Source of the DNA: Desulfoplanes formicivorans
GTDB lineage: Bacteria; Desulfobacterota; Desulfovibrionia; Desulfovibrionales; Desulfomicrobiaceae
Direction: 5' to 3'
NCBI RefSeq assembly: GCF_001748225.1
Contig: NZ_BDFE01000008.1
Coordinates: forward strand, 1 to 64,000
Length of the DNA: 64,000 bases
In this document: positions 54,911 through 63,777 of the stretch, in pieces
Layout of the letters: every line of letters starts with the position of its first letter
Numbering within the stretch: position 1 is the stretch's first letter
Position numbers and translations under genes: made by a program
Notes under the pieces: model-generated
The model's database searches: none
Told to the model about the DNA's origin: nothing
The model's input: the letters and a program-made list of their open reading frames with translations, nothing else

Positions 54911-55969
54911 ATGCTTTGTCTCGGAATTGAAAGTTCGTGTGACGAAACCGCCATGGCCCTGGTTCGCGACGGCGTACTCCTTGGCGAGCGCATCGCTTCC
55001 CAGGTGGATATGCATGCGGTATTTGGCGGGGTGGTGCCCGAGCTGGCTTCCAGGGAACACCTCCGGTGGCTGTATCCCCTCCTGGACGAGCTCTTGCAGG
55101 AAGCCGGGCTTGCTGTCTCGGCCATTGAATGCGTGGCCGTTTCCAGGGGGCCCGGTCTTCTCGGCAGTCTGCTCGTGGGGCTGGGATTTGCCAAGGGGTT
55201 TGCCTATGGCCGGGGAATACCCCTTGTGGGGGTGAACCATCTGCCAGCCCATCTTCTGGTCGCGGGCCTGGAGCATAAGCTGGTTTTTCCCGCCATTGGC
55301 CTGCTGGTATCGGGCGGGCATACCCACCTTTATCATATGCGGTCTCCCGTAGAGGTGGAGCTGATTGGCAGAACCCTTGACGACGCCGCTGGCGAGGCCT
55401 TTGACAAGGTGGCCAAGCTCCTCAACTTTCCCTATCCCGGGGGCAAGCATATTGACCGTCTGGGCAAGGGGACGCCGCCTGATCACAACCTTTTTCCCCG
55501 GCCCTATCTGCACAACGACAATCTGGATTTCAGTTTCAGCGGGTTGAAGACTGCTGTGTTGCAGTATGTGCACAAACATGCCGAGTTGGTCATGCCGTCC
55601 ATGGATGCGGTGCTCCAGCCCGGGTTTGAGCCCTCCACGGCCATGGCCTGTTTGTGTTCGTCCTTTAACTGGACAGTTGCTGAAACCCTGCGCGTGAAGA
55701 CCGAGCGTGCCTTGGACCGATATCCTGACGTCAGGGGATTGTATGTGGCTGGCGGGGCCGCTGCCAATTCCGTGGTACGAAAGGTCATGGAGGATGTTGC
55801 CGCAAGGCGGAACAAAACGCTGCTGCTTCCATCGCCTTCGTTATGCACGGACAATGGAGCAATGATCGCCTTTTACGGGGAAATACTGGCCAATGCCGGA
55901 TTGTTTCACGGCCTGGACCTGGAAGCTGTTCCCCGTGGCAAGCCTATCCCTTGGGACTATGGGTGTTGA
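54911..55969 (+). CDS. tsaD: tRNA N6-threonylcarbamoyladenosine synthase subunit TsaD
   Basis: TsaD (352 aa) works with TsaB and TsaE to transfer threonylcarbamoyl to A37 of ANN-decoding tRNAs. The metal ligands H110 and H114 lie in [10 protein letters not shown]; the N-terminus [15 protein letters not shown] and the [12 protein letters not shown] segment are diagnostic. Later segments [14 protein letters not shown] and [13 protein letters not shown] fit the ASKHA fold. It is packed two bases after fbp, so the two are co-translated. Confidence 0.96.
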   Translation: MLCLGIESSCDETAMALVRDGVLLGERIASQVDMHAVFGGVVPELASREHLRWLYPLLDELLQEAGLAVSAIECVAVSRGPGLLGSLLVGLGFAKGFAYGRGIPLVGVNHLPAHLLVAGLEHKLVFPAIGLLVSGGHTHLYHMRSPVEVELIGRTLDDAAGEAFDKVAKLLNFPYPGGKHIDRLGKGTPPDHNLFPRPYLHNDNLDFSFSGLKTAVLQYVHKHAELVMPSMDAVLQPGFEPSTAMACLCSSFNWTVAETLRVKTERALDRYPDVRGLYVAGGAAANSVVRKVMEDVAARRNKTLLLPSPSLCTDNGAMIAFYGEILANAGLFHGLDLEAVPRGKPIPWDYGC

Positions 55970-56071
55970 CAGGAAGTTGGCGGACCACTATTCACAATAA
56001 TTCATGCATAAACAAAACAGAAATGCCGTTATCCGTCATGTGCGGACGGCCTCATACCAAAGGAGAACGAT

Positions 56072-56392
56072 ATGGCAAATCAGGTAGCGGATAGTACGTT
56101 TGAAGCGGAAGTATTGCAGAACGATCTGCCGGTTTTGGTTGACTTCTGGGCTCCCTGGTGCGGGCCCTGTCGGGCTATCGGTCCTGTGGTGGAAGAACTT
56201 GCCCAAGAGTATGAAGGCAAGCTGTCTATCGTGAAGATGAATGTTGATGAAAATCCTTCCACTCCGAGCAAGTACGGTATCCGGGCCATTCCCACCCTGA
56301 TCCTTTTCAAGGGCGGTGAAGTGGTCGAGCAGGTCACCGGTGCCGTTTCCAAGACAAGCCTCAAGCAGATGATCGACGAAAAGGCCTTCTAG
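56072..56392 (+). CDS. trxA: Thioredoxin
   Basis: This 106-residue thioredoxin has the active site WCGPC (C30, C33), cis-proline segment [10 protein letters not shown] and the standard length. It reduces disulfides using electrons from the reductase encoded two bases downstream. AAAGGAG precedes ATG 56072. The gap from tsaD (102 bases) likely contains its promoter. Confidence 0.97.
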   Translation: MANQVADSTFEAEVLQNDLPVLVDFWAPWCGPCRAIGPVVEELAQEYEGKLSIVKMNVDENPSTPSKYGIRAIPTLILFKGGEVVEQVTGAVSKTSLKQMIDEKAF

Positions 56393-56394
56393 TC

Positions 56395-57318
56395 ATGAAA
56401 CATTATGACGCTGTTGTTATCGGGGGCGGTCCGGCGGGAGTCACGGCCGCCCTTTATCTTGCCCGAGCCGGGGTCTCGCTGGCCTGGATCGAGAAGCTGG
56501 CTCCGGGCGGTCAGGTGCTCAACACCGAAGTGATCGACAATTACCCGGGATTTCCCCAGGGGATCAAGGGCTATGAATTGGCTGATCTGTTTGCCGCCCA
56601 TTTGGAAGGCTACGAGATGGACCGGCTGCATGATGAGGTCTTCGAGGTCAAACCCGAACCCGGTAACCATCAGATCAAGGTGGGAGAATCCTGGATCGCG
56701 GCCCGGACCATTGTTGTCTGTTCCGGTGCCAAATGGCGCAAATTGGGGATTGAGGGCGAAGAACGGCTGGCCGGCAAGGGTATTTCCTATTGTGCACTGT
56801 GTGACGGCAATTTTTTTCGTGGTCAGGATGTCGCCTGCATCGGCGGGGGCAATACCGCCCTGGAGGAATCCCTGTACCTGGCCAAGATCGTCAACAAAAT
56901 CTATTTGGTCCATCGCAGGGAATGTTTTCGGGGGGACCGCATCTATCAGGACAAGGTTCTGGCCCATCCCAAGATTGAACTGGTGATGAATTCCGTGCCC
57001 AGGTCCTTTGAAGGGGATGACGGGTTGACAGGTTTGGTGATCGAAGATGTGCACACAAAAAAGTCCAGAACGCTTCCCGTGAGCGGCGCGTTCATCTTTA
57101 TCGGTCTGGAGCCTGCTACCGGATTTTTACCCTCCATGCTCAAACGCGACGAAGGCGGATTTCTGGTCACGGACATGTCCATGGCTACCAGTGTTCCTGG
57201 TATTTTCGCGGCCGGGGATATCTGCGCCAAGACCTGTCGTCAGGTCGCCACCGCAGTGGGTGACGGTGCCACGGCCGCCCACAGCGCAAGCCTTTATCTG
57301 GAAAAACTCAATGGTTAA
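56395..57318 (+). CDS. trxB: Thioredoxin reductase
   Basis: This FAD- and NADPH-dependent flavoprotein (307 aa) reduces thioredoxin. The FAD loop is VVIGGGPAGVTAALYLA, the redox pair is C133-A-L-C136 (CALC, where E. coli has CATC), the NADPH-domain loop is IGGGNTALEESLYLA, and the HRRECFRG segment carries the arginines that select NADPH. FAAGDICAKTCRQVATAVGD is the second FAD motif. It forms a tight trxA-trxB-bamD run and overlaps bamD by eight bases. Confidence 0.96.
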   Translation: MKHYDAVVIGGGPAGVTAALYLARAGVSLAWIEKLAPGGQVLNTEVIDNYPGFPQGIKGYELADLFAAHLEGYEMDRLHDEVFEVKPEPGNHQIKVGESWIAARTIVVCSGAKWRKLGIEGEERLAGKGISYCALCDGNFFRGQDVACIGGGNTALEESLYLAKIVNKIYLVHRRECFRGDRIYQDKVLAHPKIELVMNSVPRSFEGDDGLTGLVIEDVHTKKSRTLPVSGAFIFIGLEPATGFLPSMLKRDEGGFLVTDMSMATSVPGIFAAGDICAKTCRQVATAVGDGATAAHSASLYLEKLNG

Positions 57319-58042
57319 AAGATGTTCGCAGTTGCTTGGTCTGAGCCTGCTTCTTATGCTGTGCTCCGGCTGTGGGGTGATTGATTATTTTTTCCTGTCA
57401 CCGCCCGAGGACACGGCCCAGGAATTGGCTGAACTTGGAAATGAGGCCATGCAGGCAAAGGAGTATGGCAGGGCAATCGAGGTTTTTCAGAAACTTCGTG
57501 ACCGATATCCGTTCAGTCCGTTCACAACCGCGGGCGAGTTGAGCCTTGCGGATGCCTATTTTCTGGATGAGCAGTATCGGGCCGCTTCGGAAACATACAA
57601 GGAATTCGAGTCGCTGCATCCGCGTCACGAGGCCATCCCCTACGTTCTTCTGCAGATCGGCATTTCGAGCTATAACCAGTTCGAATCCATTGATCTGCCC
57701 CAGGACAATATTGTCGAAGCCCTGGAATATTTTCGGCGGGTCAAGGCGGAATACCCGGGGACCGAATATGCCGACAAGGCAGATACGTACATCCTCAAGT
57801 GCAAGCGGTACATTGCCGAGCACGAAATCTTTGTGGCTGATTTCTATTGGCGAAGCGAGCGGTACGAATCTGCCTGGATGCGTTACGACTATGTGGTCAA
57901 GCATTTTCCGGAACTTCCGGATATCGTCGAGTACGCCCGTTCCAGGGGCAAACAGGCCTATATCAAGTATCAGGAGACACGATCCACCCTTGTCAAAGAA
58001 CGGGAGCAGGGAAGCTGGAAGCAATGGTTTGATTGGCTGTAA
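57311..58042 (+). CDS. bamD: BamD-type outer membrane assembly lipoprotein
   Basis: The protein is 243 aa. The signal peptide ends in the lipobox LCSGC. The mature part is five TPR-like repeats beginning ELAELGNEAMQAKEYGRAIE, with RDRYPFSPF characteristic of BamD/ComL. BamD is an essential partner of BamA for inserting beta-barrel proteins into the outer membrane. The frame is open upstream within trxB, but ATG 57311 begins the lipoprotein signal. It overlaps trxB by eight bases. Confidence 0.92.
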   Translation: MVKRCSQLLGLSLLLMLCSGCGVIDYFFLSPPEDTAQELAELGNEAMQAKEYGRAIEVFQKLRDRYPFSPFTTAGELSLADAYFLDEQYRAASETYKEFESLHPRHEAIPYVLLQIGISSYNQFESIDLPQDNIVEALEYFRRVKAEYPGTEYADKADTYILKCKRYIAEHEIFVADFYWRSERYESAWMRYDYVVKHFPELPDIVEYARSRGKQAYIKYQETRSTLVKEREQGSWKQWFDWL

Positions 58043-58093
58043 CCGCTTCCCAAGACATGATATCCATTGACGAACTATCCTGAATAGCAATAC

Positions 58094-58124
58094 AAAATAG
58101 CGGCGAAAGCCGCTATTTTTGTTT
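58094..58124 (+). terminator. Intrinsic terminator after bamD
   Basis: AAAATAGCGGC (58094-58104) and GCCGCTATTTT (58109-58119) form an 11-base-pair stem capped by a GAAA tetraloop, followed by TTGTTTC. It ends the trxA-trxB-bamD unit and precedes the gene at 58148. Confidence 0.85.
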
Positions 58125-58147
58125 CTGACACCTGGCAGGGAGCCACT

Positions 58148-59026
58148 ATGGATCTATCGCACTCTTTGGAAAAACTGCAGATCGAGGACACGCTGTTTGC
58201 CGAAGCCTATGCAACCTTGGGGGCAGCCAAACGCAGTGTTCTCAAAAAATGGATCGCCCAACTTTATCTTTTTTGGGGGAGAAACAGGCAGTGCAGACGG
58301 GCTGAAACCATTTGCTGGGATCAGGGATTTGTCACTACCCGGAGCGAACGTCCTCTTGACTGGGGTCTTGTCATCCTCGGCGAGACCTTTGCTGCTCCCG
58401 GTCAGCTGCTGGCGTTGCTTCTGCCCATGCTGCTTGCCGGGACCAGGCATGTTGTTGTTGTTCGTGAAACCAGCGGGGCCATCTCCTTTCCGGCCCCGTT
58501 ACTCGTGGCCATGGAACTGGCTGGCCAGGAAACCGTGCTGGCTGCCACGACAAAAGATCTGGCCTGGGTGATCGAGCATGTCCCACAGGCCTATGGACCC
58601 CGGGGCAAGATCTGCTGTCTGGGCGCACCCGATCTTGACCCTCTGCCCGGCAGAGACCTGTGGTCAGGTGGGCGCCCTCAAGCGGGGATATGGTTTGATC
58701 CTGATGTGGCCTGGGATCTGGAAACCATTGCCTGGACGCTGCAAGGGGCTCGGCTGCATGTGGGGGGGGCGGTTCCCGGTAATCTGGACGACCATTACGT
58801 GCAGCATGATGATCCTTTTGACGTGTTCATTGAACGAGATTTCGGGGCGTTGTACCTTCCGCACCCGGAACGTCTTGCTTCTCCCCTGTCCACTCCGGCA
58901 TTCGGTCCGGGCCAGGAAGGCGGATGGTTCTGGCCCGGGATCTCGTTGCAGACGTTCACCCTGTCCACGGTGACCTGGCATGGCGATTCTGCTGCAATTC
59001 AGGAGGAAATCAATGGCCTCTCATGA
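58148..59026 (+). CDS. ALDH/histidinol-dehydrogenase-like protein of unknown function
   Basis: The protein is 292 aa, cytoplasmic, with no full-length family I recognise. Residues of about 72-160 read like a cofactor-binding half of the aldehyde/histidinol dehydrogenase fold: LVILGETFAAPGQLLALLLP, LLAGTRHVVVVRETSG, then LLVAMELAGQETVLAATT and KICCLGAPD. No catalytic cysteine or full second domain is seen, so it may be a degenerate or truncated relative. It overlaps the following EF-G-like gene by 14 bases. GGGAGCC precedes ATG 58148. Confidence 0.55.
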   Translation: MDLSHSLEKLQIEDTLFAEAYATLGAAKRSVLKKWIAQLYLFWGRNRQCRRAETICWDQGFVTTRSERPLDWGLVILGETFAAPGQLLALLLPMLLAGTRHVVVVRETSGAISFPAPLLVAMELAGQETVLAATTKDLAWVIEHVPQAYGPRGKICCLGAPDLDPLPGRDLWSGGRPQAGIWFDPDVAWDLETIAWTLQGARLHVGGAVPGNLDDHYVQHDDPFDVFIERDFGALYLPHPERLASPLSTPAFGPGQEGGWFWPGISLQTFTLSTVTWHGDSAAIQEEINGLS

Positions 59027-61052
59027 CGCATATCTTGAAAAACTTCGCAATATCGGAATCATTGCCCACATTGATGCTGGCAAGACCACTCTGACCGAGC
59101 GCATATTGTTTTATACCGGGCGCATTCATCGCATGGGCGAGGTGCATGACGGCAGCGCGACCATGGATTTCATGCCGGAAGAGCAGGAGCGCGGGATTAC
59201 CATTGCGTCGGCGTGTACGTCATGCCGGTGGGACAATCACCAGATCAACATCATTGATACCCCGGGGCATGTGGATTTTACCATTGAAGTGGACAGATGC
59301 CTGCGGGTCCTTGACGGAGCGGTCGGGGTGTTCTGTGGTGTGGGAGGGGTTGAGCCTCAGAGCGAGACCGTGTGGCGACAATCCGCCAAGTACAACATTC
59401 CCAAACTCGCCTTTGTGAACAAGATGGATCGTGCAGGCGCGGATTTCGCCGCCGTGCTCGAGTCCATGCGAACCAAGCTGGATGTCGTGCCTCTGCCTGT
59501 GCAGATTCCTGTTGGCGAGGGAGGGGATTTCAGGGCGGTCATTGATGTTCTTTCCATGCGCATGATTGTTTTTGATCAGGACACGCAGGGGGCGGAATAC
59601 ACGTTGCTTCCCCTGGACCAGGCCGGTGAAGAGGTGGCCCTGCCCTGGCGGGAAAGGGCCCTTGAAATCCTTGCCGAGCAGGATGACGCCATCATGGAGG
59701 CGTATCTCGGGGGCGACGACATCCCTGTGGAAGTGCTTCACCAGGCCGTTCGCAAGGGCACCCTGGCCATGGATTTTGTTCCCGTGTTCGCGGGATCGGC
59801 TCTCAAGAACATCGGGGTTCAGCCCTTTTTGGACGGGGTGAACCGGTATCTGCCCTCTCCTCTTGATGTGCATCCCGCCCAGGGAATTGACCCCACAACC
59901 AAACATGCCAAGGCGTTTCGTCCGTCATCCAAGGAGCCGCTGTCGGCCCTGGCTTTCAAGGTGAGCATGGCCTCGGGCCGCAAGATGGTTCTCCTGCGCA
60001 TCTATTCCGGCACCATTGAGGCGGGGCAGACCGTGTACAATATCACCCAGGATGTGGACGAGAGAGTCGCCAGATTGTTTGTGCTTCATGCCGATCACCG
60101 GGAAAAGCTGTCCCAGGCCCGTGCCGGACAGATCGTGGCTGCAGCAGGTTTGAAGCACACCCGCACAGCCGACACCCTGTGTTCCCGGAATGATCCCCTC
60201 ATCCTTGAAAAGATCAGCGCGTACAAGCCTGTCATTTCCCTGGCTCTGGAACCCAAGAACGCCAGCGAAGAGGAAAAACTCATCCAGGCTTTGGACAAGA
60301 TTCTGCAGGAAGATCCCACCCTGATTGCGGACAGGGACAAGGATACCGATCAGATTATTCTCTCCGGCATGGGTGAGCTCCATCTGGATGTGGTTCAGGA
60401 ACGGTTGCGGCGTGAGTTCAAGGTAGGCATGCGTGCGGGCAATCCCCAGGTGGTGTTCCAGGAGACGGTCCGGGGAACCGGTCAGGCCGAAGCGGTTTTT
60501 GAAAAGGAACTCGGGGATACATGGCATTACGGACATGTCCGTTTGGCCGTGGAATCCCGGGAGCGGGGTACGGGCAATCGTATTGTCAGCGAGGTGGATG
60601 AAGCAACCTGTTCGGCCGCCTTTCTGGATGCGGCGGTCAAGGGGGTTGAAGACGGACTCCAAAGCGGGGTGCTCAAGGGCTATCCCGTTCAGGACGTTCG
60701 CGTAAGGATTATGGAGATACCCAATACAGACAAGCGATGTACTGACGTAGGCTTCCGCATGGCTGCGGTATCTGCCCTCAAACAGGCCCTGACCAAAGCC
60801 GATCCACTGCTCCTGGAACCGATCATGGCCGTGGAAATTGGCGTTCCCGAGGAATTTGTGGGTGAGTGCATTTCCCTGCTGGGGACAAAAGGTGCCCGGA
60901 TCGAGAACATGTTCGACCGGGGTGGTCAGAAAACAGTTCGGGCCCTAGCACCGCTGCGCAAGATGTTTGGCTTTTCAACGGCTCTGCGCTCTGCCACTCA
61001 GGGGCGGGCAGGTTTGTCCATGAGTTTTGATCGGTTTGATGTTCTTGACTAG
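59013..61052 (+). CDS. Elongation factor G-like translational GTPase (EF-G paralogue)
   Basis: The protein is 679 aa, with the EF-G layout. G1 is [14 protein letters not shown], the effector loop reads TMDFMPEEQERGITIA, then DTPGHVDFTIEV and NKMDRAGAD. Domains II-V follow, ending in ATQGRAGLSMSFDRF instead of the usual QGRA-S-Y-T-M-E-F. Several loop residues differ from canonical EF-G, so I call it an EF-G paralogue and give no symbol. It lies outside a str operon. AGGAGG six bases before ATG 59013 is strong. Confidence 0.9.
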   Translation: MASHDAYLEKLRNIGIIAHIDAGKTTLTERILFYTGRIHRMGEVHDGSATMDFMPEEQERGITIASACTSCRWDNHQINIIDTPGHVDFTIEVDRCLRVLDGAVGVFCGVGGVEPQSETVWRQSAKYNIPKLAFVNKMDRAGADFAAVLESMRTKLDVVPLPVQIPVGEGGDFRAVIDVLSMRMIVFDQDTQGAEYTLLPLDQAGEEVALPWRERALEILAEQDDAIMEAYLGGDDIPVEVLHQAVRKGTLAMDFVPVFAGSALKNIGVQPFLDGVNRYLPSPLDVHPAQGIDPTTKHAKAFRPSSKEPLSALAFKVSMASGRKMVLLRIYSGTIEAGQTVYNITQDVDERVARLFVLHADHREKLSQARAGQIVAAAGLKHTRTADTLCSRNDPLILEKISAYKPVISLALEPKNASEEEKLIQALDKILQEDPTLIADRDKDTDQIILSGMGELHLDVVQERLRREFKVGMRAGNPQVVFQETVRGTGQAEAVFEKELGDTWHYGHVRLAVESRERGTGNRIVSEVDEATCSAAFLDAAVKGVEDGLQSGVLKGYPVQDVRVRIMEIPNTDKRCTDVGFRMAAVSALKQALTKADPLLLEPIMAVEIGVPEEFVGECISLLGTKGARIENMFDRGGQKTVRALAPLRKMFGFSTALRSATQGRAGLSMSFDRFDVLD

Positions 61053-61172
61053 CACGGCCAAAAAACACCTTGTTGACTGTTTCCAAACCGTGTCACACTC
61101 CTGAATGATGATTGTTTTTTCCTCTTTATATGCTATACGCATAACGAATGGTTGCGGGAATCCTGTCTCGAC

Positions 61173-61186
61173 TTGACCCAGGTCAA
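61173..61186 (+). promoter_or_regulatory. HcpR-like palindrome upstream of hcp
   Basis: TTGACC-CA-GGTCAA at 61173-61186 is a perfect 14-base dyad of the kind known as the HcpR site in front of hcp in Desulfovibrio (Crp/Fnr-family nitrosative stress regulator). A TAGTGT at 61208-61213 could be the -10 box, placing the site near -41 as for an activator. No second -35 is needed. The dyad is certain; the -10 is weak. A GTGTGT/ACACAC pair at 61210-61226 could form a small hairpin. Confidence 0.65.
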
Positions 61187-61263
61187 GGAGGATGCGCGTC
61201 CATGCGGTAGTGTGTCCCCAACACACAAACACAACCGTGACCCTATAACCAGGAGGAAGGACC

Positions 61264-62916
61264 ATGTTTTGTTTTCAGTGTCAGGAAACCGCTAAAAATC
61301 AGGGATGTACCGTTCGCGGCATGTGCGGCAAGGTGGAAGAAACCGCCAATCTTCAGGATCTTCTCATTTTCGTGACCAAGGGCATTGCCGTTTATGGAGA
61401 AAAGGCGCGTGCATTGGGCATGGATGTTGGCGCTGAAGCCCATTTCATCGGTCAGGCCTTGTTCATGACCATCACCAATGCCAATTGGGATGATGACCGG
61501 TTCATCGCCATGGTCAGGCAGGGGTTGCAGCTGCGAGACAAACTTCGGGACCGTATCCTGGCTGCCCATCCCGATGCCCTGGAAGGGGAACTGCCCGATG
61601 CCGCCACCTGGACTTCGGACAGCCCCGAGGAATTTTTTGAAAAGGCCAAGAGCGTAGGCGTGCTGTCCACGGCCAATGAGGATGTGCGTTCCCTGCGTGA
61701 GCTTCTGGTTATCGGGCTCAAGGGTATTGCCGCCTACGGGGATCATGCCGCCGTGCTCGGATTCACCAGCAAGGAAATTTTTGATTTTTACATGGAGGCC
61801 CTGGCCTCTACCACCAAGGAGCTGTCCGTGGACGAGATGGTTGCCATGGTCATGAAGGCCGGTGATATTTCCGTCAAGACCATGGCCCTTCTGGACGAAG
61901 CCAATACGACCACCTATGGCAATCCCGAGATTTCCGAGGTGAACCTTGGCGTGCGGAACAATCCCGGCATCCTTATTAGCGGCCATGACCTCAAGGATAT
62001 GGAAGAACTCCTGAAACAGACCGAGGGCACGGGCGTGGATGTGTATACCCATGGGGAGATGCTCCCGGCCAACTATTATCCCGCTTTCAAGAAGTACGAC
62101 CATTTTGTGGGCAACTACGGCGGTTCGTGGTGGCATCAGAATGAGGAGTTCGAATCCTTCAATGGCCCCATCCTCATGACCACCAACTGTCTTGTGCCTT
62201 TCAAGAAAAAGAATACCTATAATGACCGGATCTACACCACCGGTATGACCGGATACCCCGGCATTCCCCATATCCCCGATCGGGGTGAAGGCGGGGTCAA
62301 GGATTTTTCGTCAATCATCGAGCAGGCCAAGACGTGTGATCCGCCCACCGAGATCGAGACCGGCAAGATCGTGGGCGGGTTTGCCCATCATCAGGTTCTG
62401 GCCCTGGCCGACAAGGTGGTGGAAGCGGTCAAGTCCGGCGCCATCAAGCGATTTGTGGTCATGGCCGGTTGTGACGGTCGTCAAAAGACCCGAGGCTATT
62501 ACACGGAAGTGGCCGAAGCCCTGCCCAAGGATACGATCATCCTCACGGCCGGCTGTGCCAAGTATCGGTACAACAAGCTGAATCTGGGCGATATCGGCGG
62601 CATTCCCCGCGTCCTGGATGCCGGACAGTGCAATGATTCCTATTCCCTGGCTGTTATTGCGTTGAAGCTCAAGGAGGTTTTCGGGCTGGACGATATCAAC
62701 GAGTTGCCCATTTCCTATGACATTGCCTGGTACGAGCAGAAGGCCGTGGCCGTGTTCCTGGCCCTGCTGGCCTTGGGCGTCAAGGGGATTCGCCTTGGAC
62801 CCACCCTGCCCGGATTTCTTTCTCCCAATGTGGCCAAGGTGCTTGTGGAACATTTTGACATCAAACCCATCGGGGATGTCGAGAGCGATGTTGCTGCCAT
62901 GATGGCCGGAAAATAG
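61264..62916 (+). CDS. hcp: Hybrid cluster protein (hydroxylamine reductase), class I
   Basis: Hcp (550 aa) carries an N-terminal 4Fe-4S cluster and an oxygen-sensitive hybrid 4Fe-2S-2O cluster; it acts in defence against nitric oxide and nitrosative stress (hydroxylamine and NO reductase activities are reported for the family). The cluster ligands C3, C6, C15 and C21 ([13 protein letters not shown] then TVRGMC) have the class I spacing. The hybrid-cluster region shows [18 protein letters not shown] and [21 protein letters not shown] precedes ATG 61264, and an HcpR-like site lies upstream. Confidence 0.96.
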   Translation: MFCFQCQETAKNQGCTVRGMCGKVEETANLQDLLIFVTKGIAVYGEKARALGMDVGAEAHFIGQALFMTITNANWDDDRFIAMVRQGLQLRDKLRDRILAAHPDALEGELPDAATWTSDSPEEFFEKAKSVGVLSTANEDVRSLRELLVIGLKGIAAYGDHAAVLGFTSKEIFDFYMEALASTTKELSVDEMVAMVMKAGDISVKTMALLDEANTTTYGNPEISEVNLGVRNNPGILISGHDLKDMEELLKQTEGTGVDVYTHGEMLPANYYPAFKKYDHFVGNYGGSWWHQNEEFESFNGPILMTTNCLVPFKKKNTYNDRIYTTGMTGYPGIPHIPDRGEGGVKDFSSIIEQAKTCDPPTEIETGKIVGGFAHHQVLALADKVVEAVKSGAIKRFVVMAGCDGRQKTRGYYTEVAEALPKDTIILTAGCAKYRYNKLNLGDIGGIPRVLDAGQCNDSYSLAVIALKLKEVFGLDDINELPISYDIAWYEQKAVAVFLALLALGVKGIRLGPTLPGFLSPNVAKVLVEHFDIKPIGDVESDVAAMMAGK

Positions 62917-62939
62917 GCGCGCATCAGCACGTATGAACA

Positions 62940-62981
62940 GCAAACAGCCCGCTGTCCTCATGAGGACAGCGGGCTGTTTGC
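62940..62981. terminator. Perfect 42-base palindromic terminator
   Basis: 62940-62960 and 62961-62981 are exact inverse copies (arms of 21 bases, starting GCAAACAGCCCGCTGTCCTC), giving a long GC-rich hairpin with TTTGC at its base. It lies between hcp and the convergent thioesterase gene, so it can stop both. No uninterrupted T run follows. Confidence 0.8.
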
Positions 62982-63003
62982 GTATTGAGTGATCAGCTAC
63001 ATG

Positions 63004-63771
63004 TCATGGTGCTGGCTGACGCCATTTGGAAAGAGCGCGGGCTGTTTCCATGCAATCAGCCTTTCGGGACAGACTGTGCAACCAGCTCTGGGGATTATTT
63101 TCTGCGGGGGCACAGTCTGCCGTGATAACGTCGTCCTGGCGGATCTCGCCGCGAAAGACGATGTCCAGCATGGTGAGCTCATGAGTGCGGCGAAATTCCC
63201 AGGGCATGGCTTCCAGGGCCCAGGTCACAAAGTGGACGTTGTTGACATGGCCGTTCATGTCCAGGTGAAAAAAATCCGGGGTATGGGAAACCCGGTAGGC
63301 GGGATCTTTCAGCTTGGGTACCGTGCGGGAGGGGAACTCAAGGGCTGTGGCTCCCTGGTGGGGAAGCATCTGGGCAAGCAATGGAGGAAGATCCGTCATA
63401 GTCCGGGTTTCCAGGTCCATGACCGGCCACGCACTGGTACCTCGTGCCAGAATACCCCCCTTGGCATCTTCCAGGATAAAGTCCCTGAAGGCTGTCTTGT
63501 GCCTGGGAGATCGGGGCCAGGTGGTCACACGAATCATCTCTTCGGCCTCTGGATATCGTTGCACCTGGATGCTCAGGCGGGACATGACCCAGCCCACTCC
63601 GAATTCCCGGAGTTTGTCCGGATGAAATCCCAGTTGCCGGGAGTGCTGGGCTGCTGCTTCTTGAAAATAGTTGATCAGGGTGATGATGGTTGCTTTTCCC
63701 CCGGGGTCGGTCTCGTAAATGCGTACCGGATAGAACGGGGTTGAAAACGTGGGGTGGTCTGTTGAATCCAT
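63004..63771 (-). CDS. Acyl-ACP thioesterase family protein (FatA/FatB type)
   Basis: This 255-residue double hot-dog protein hydrolyses acyl-ACP to free fatty acid. The N-terminal hot-dog shows SYF-like sequence (INYFQEAAAQHSRQLG) and the second holds the catalytic segment FHLDMNGHVNNVHFVTWALE with D/N-x-H-x-x-N. GGGAAG lies ten bases before ATG 63771. It may supply fatty acids or trim membrane lipids; the exact role is open. It is six bases from the upstream partial gene on the - strand. Confidence 0.88.
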   Translation of the reverse strand: MDSTDHPTFSTPFYPVRIYETDPGGKATIITLINYFQEAAAQHSRQLGFHPDKLREFGVGWVMSRLSIQVQRYPEAEEMIRVTTWPRSPRHKTAFRDFILEDAKGGILARGTSAWPVMDLETRTMTDLPPLLAQMLPHQGATALEFPSRTVPKLKDPAYRVSHTPDFFHLDMNGHVNNVHFVTWALEAMPWEFRRTHELTMLDIVFRGEIRQDDVITADCAPAENNPQSWLHSLSRKADCMETARALSKWRQPAP

Positions 63772-63777
63772 GATGCA

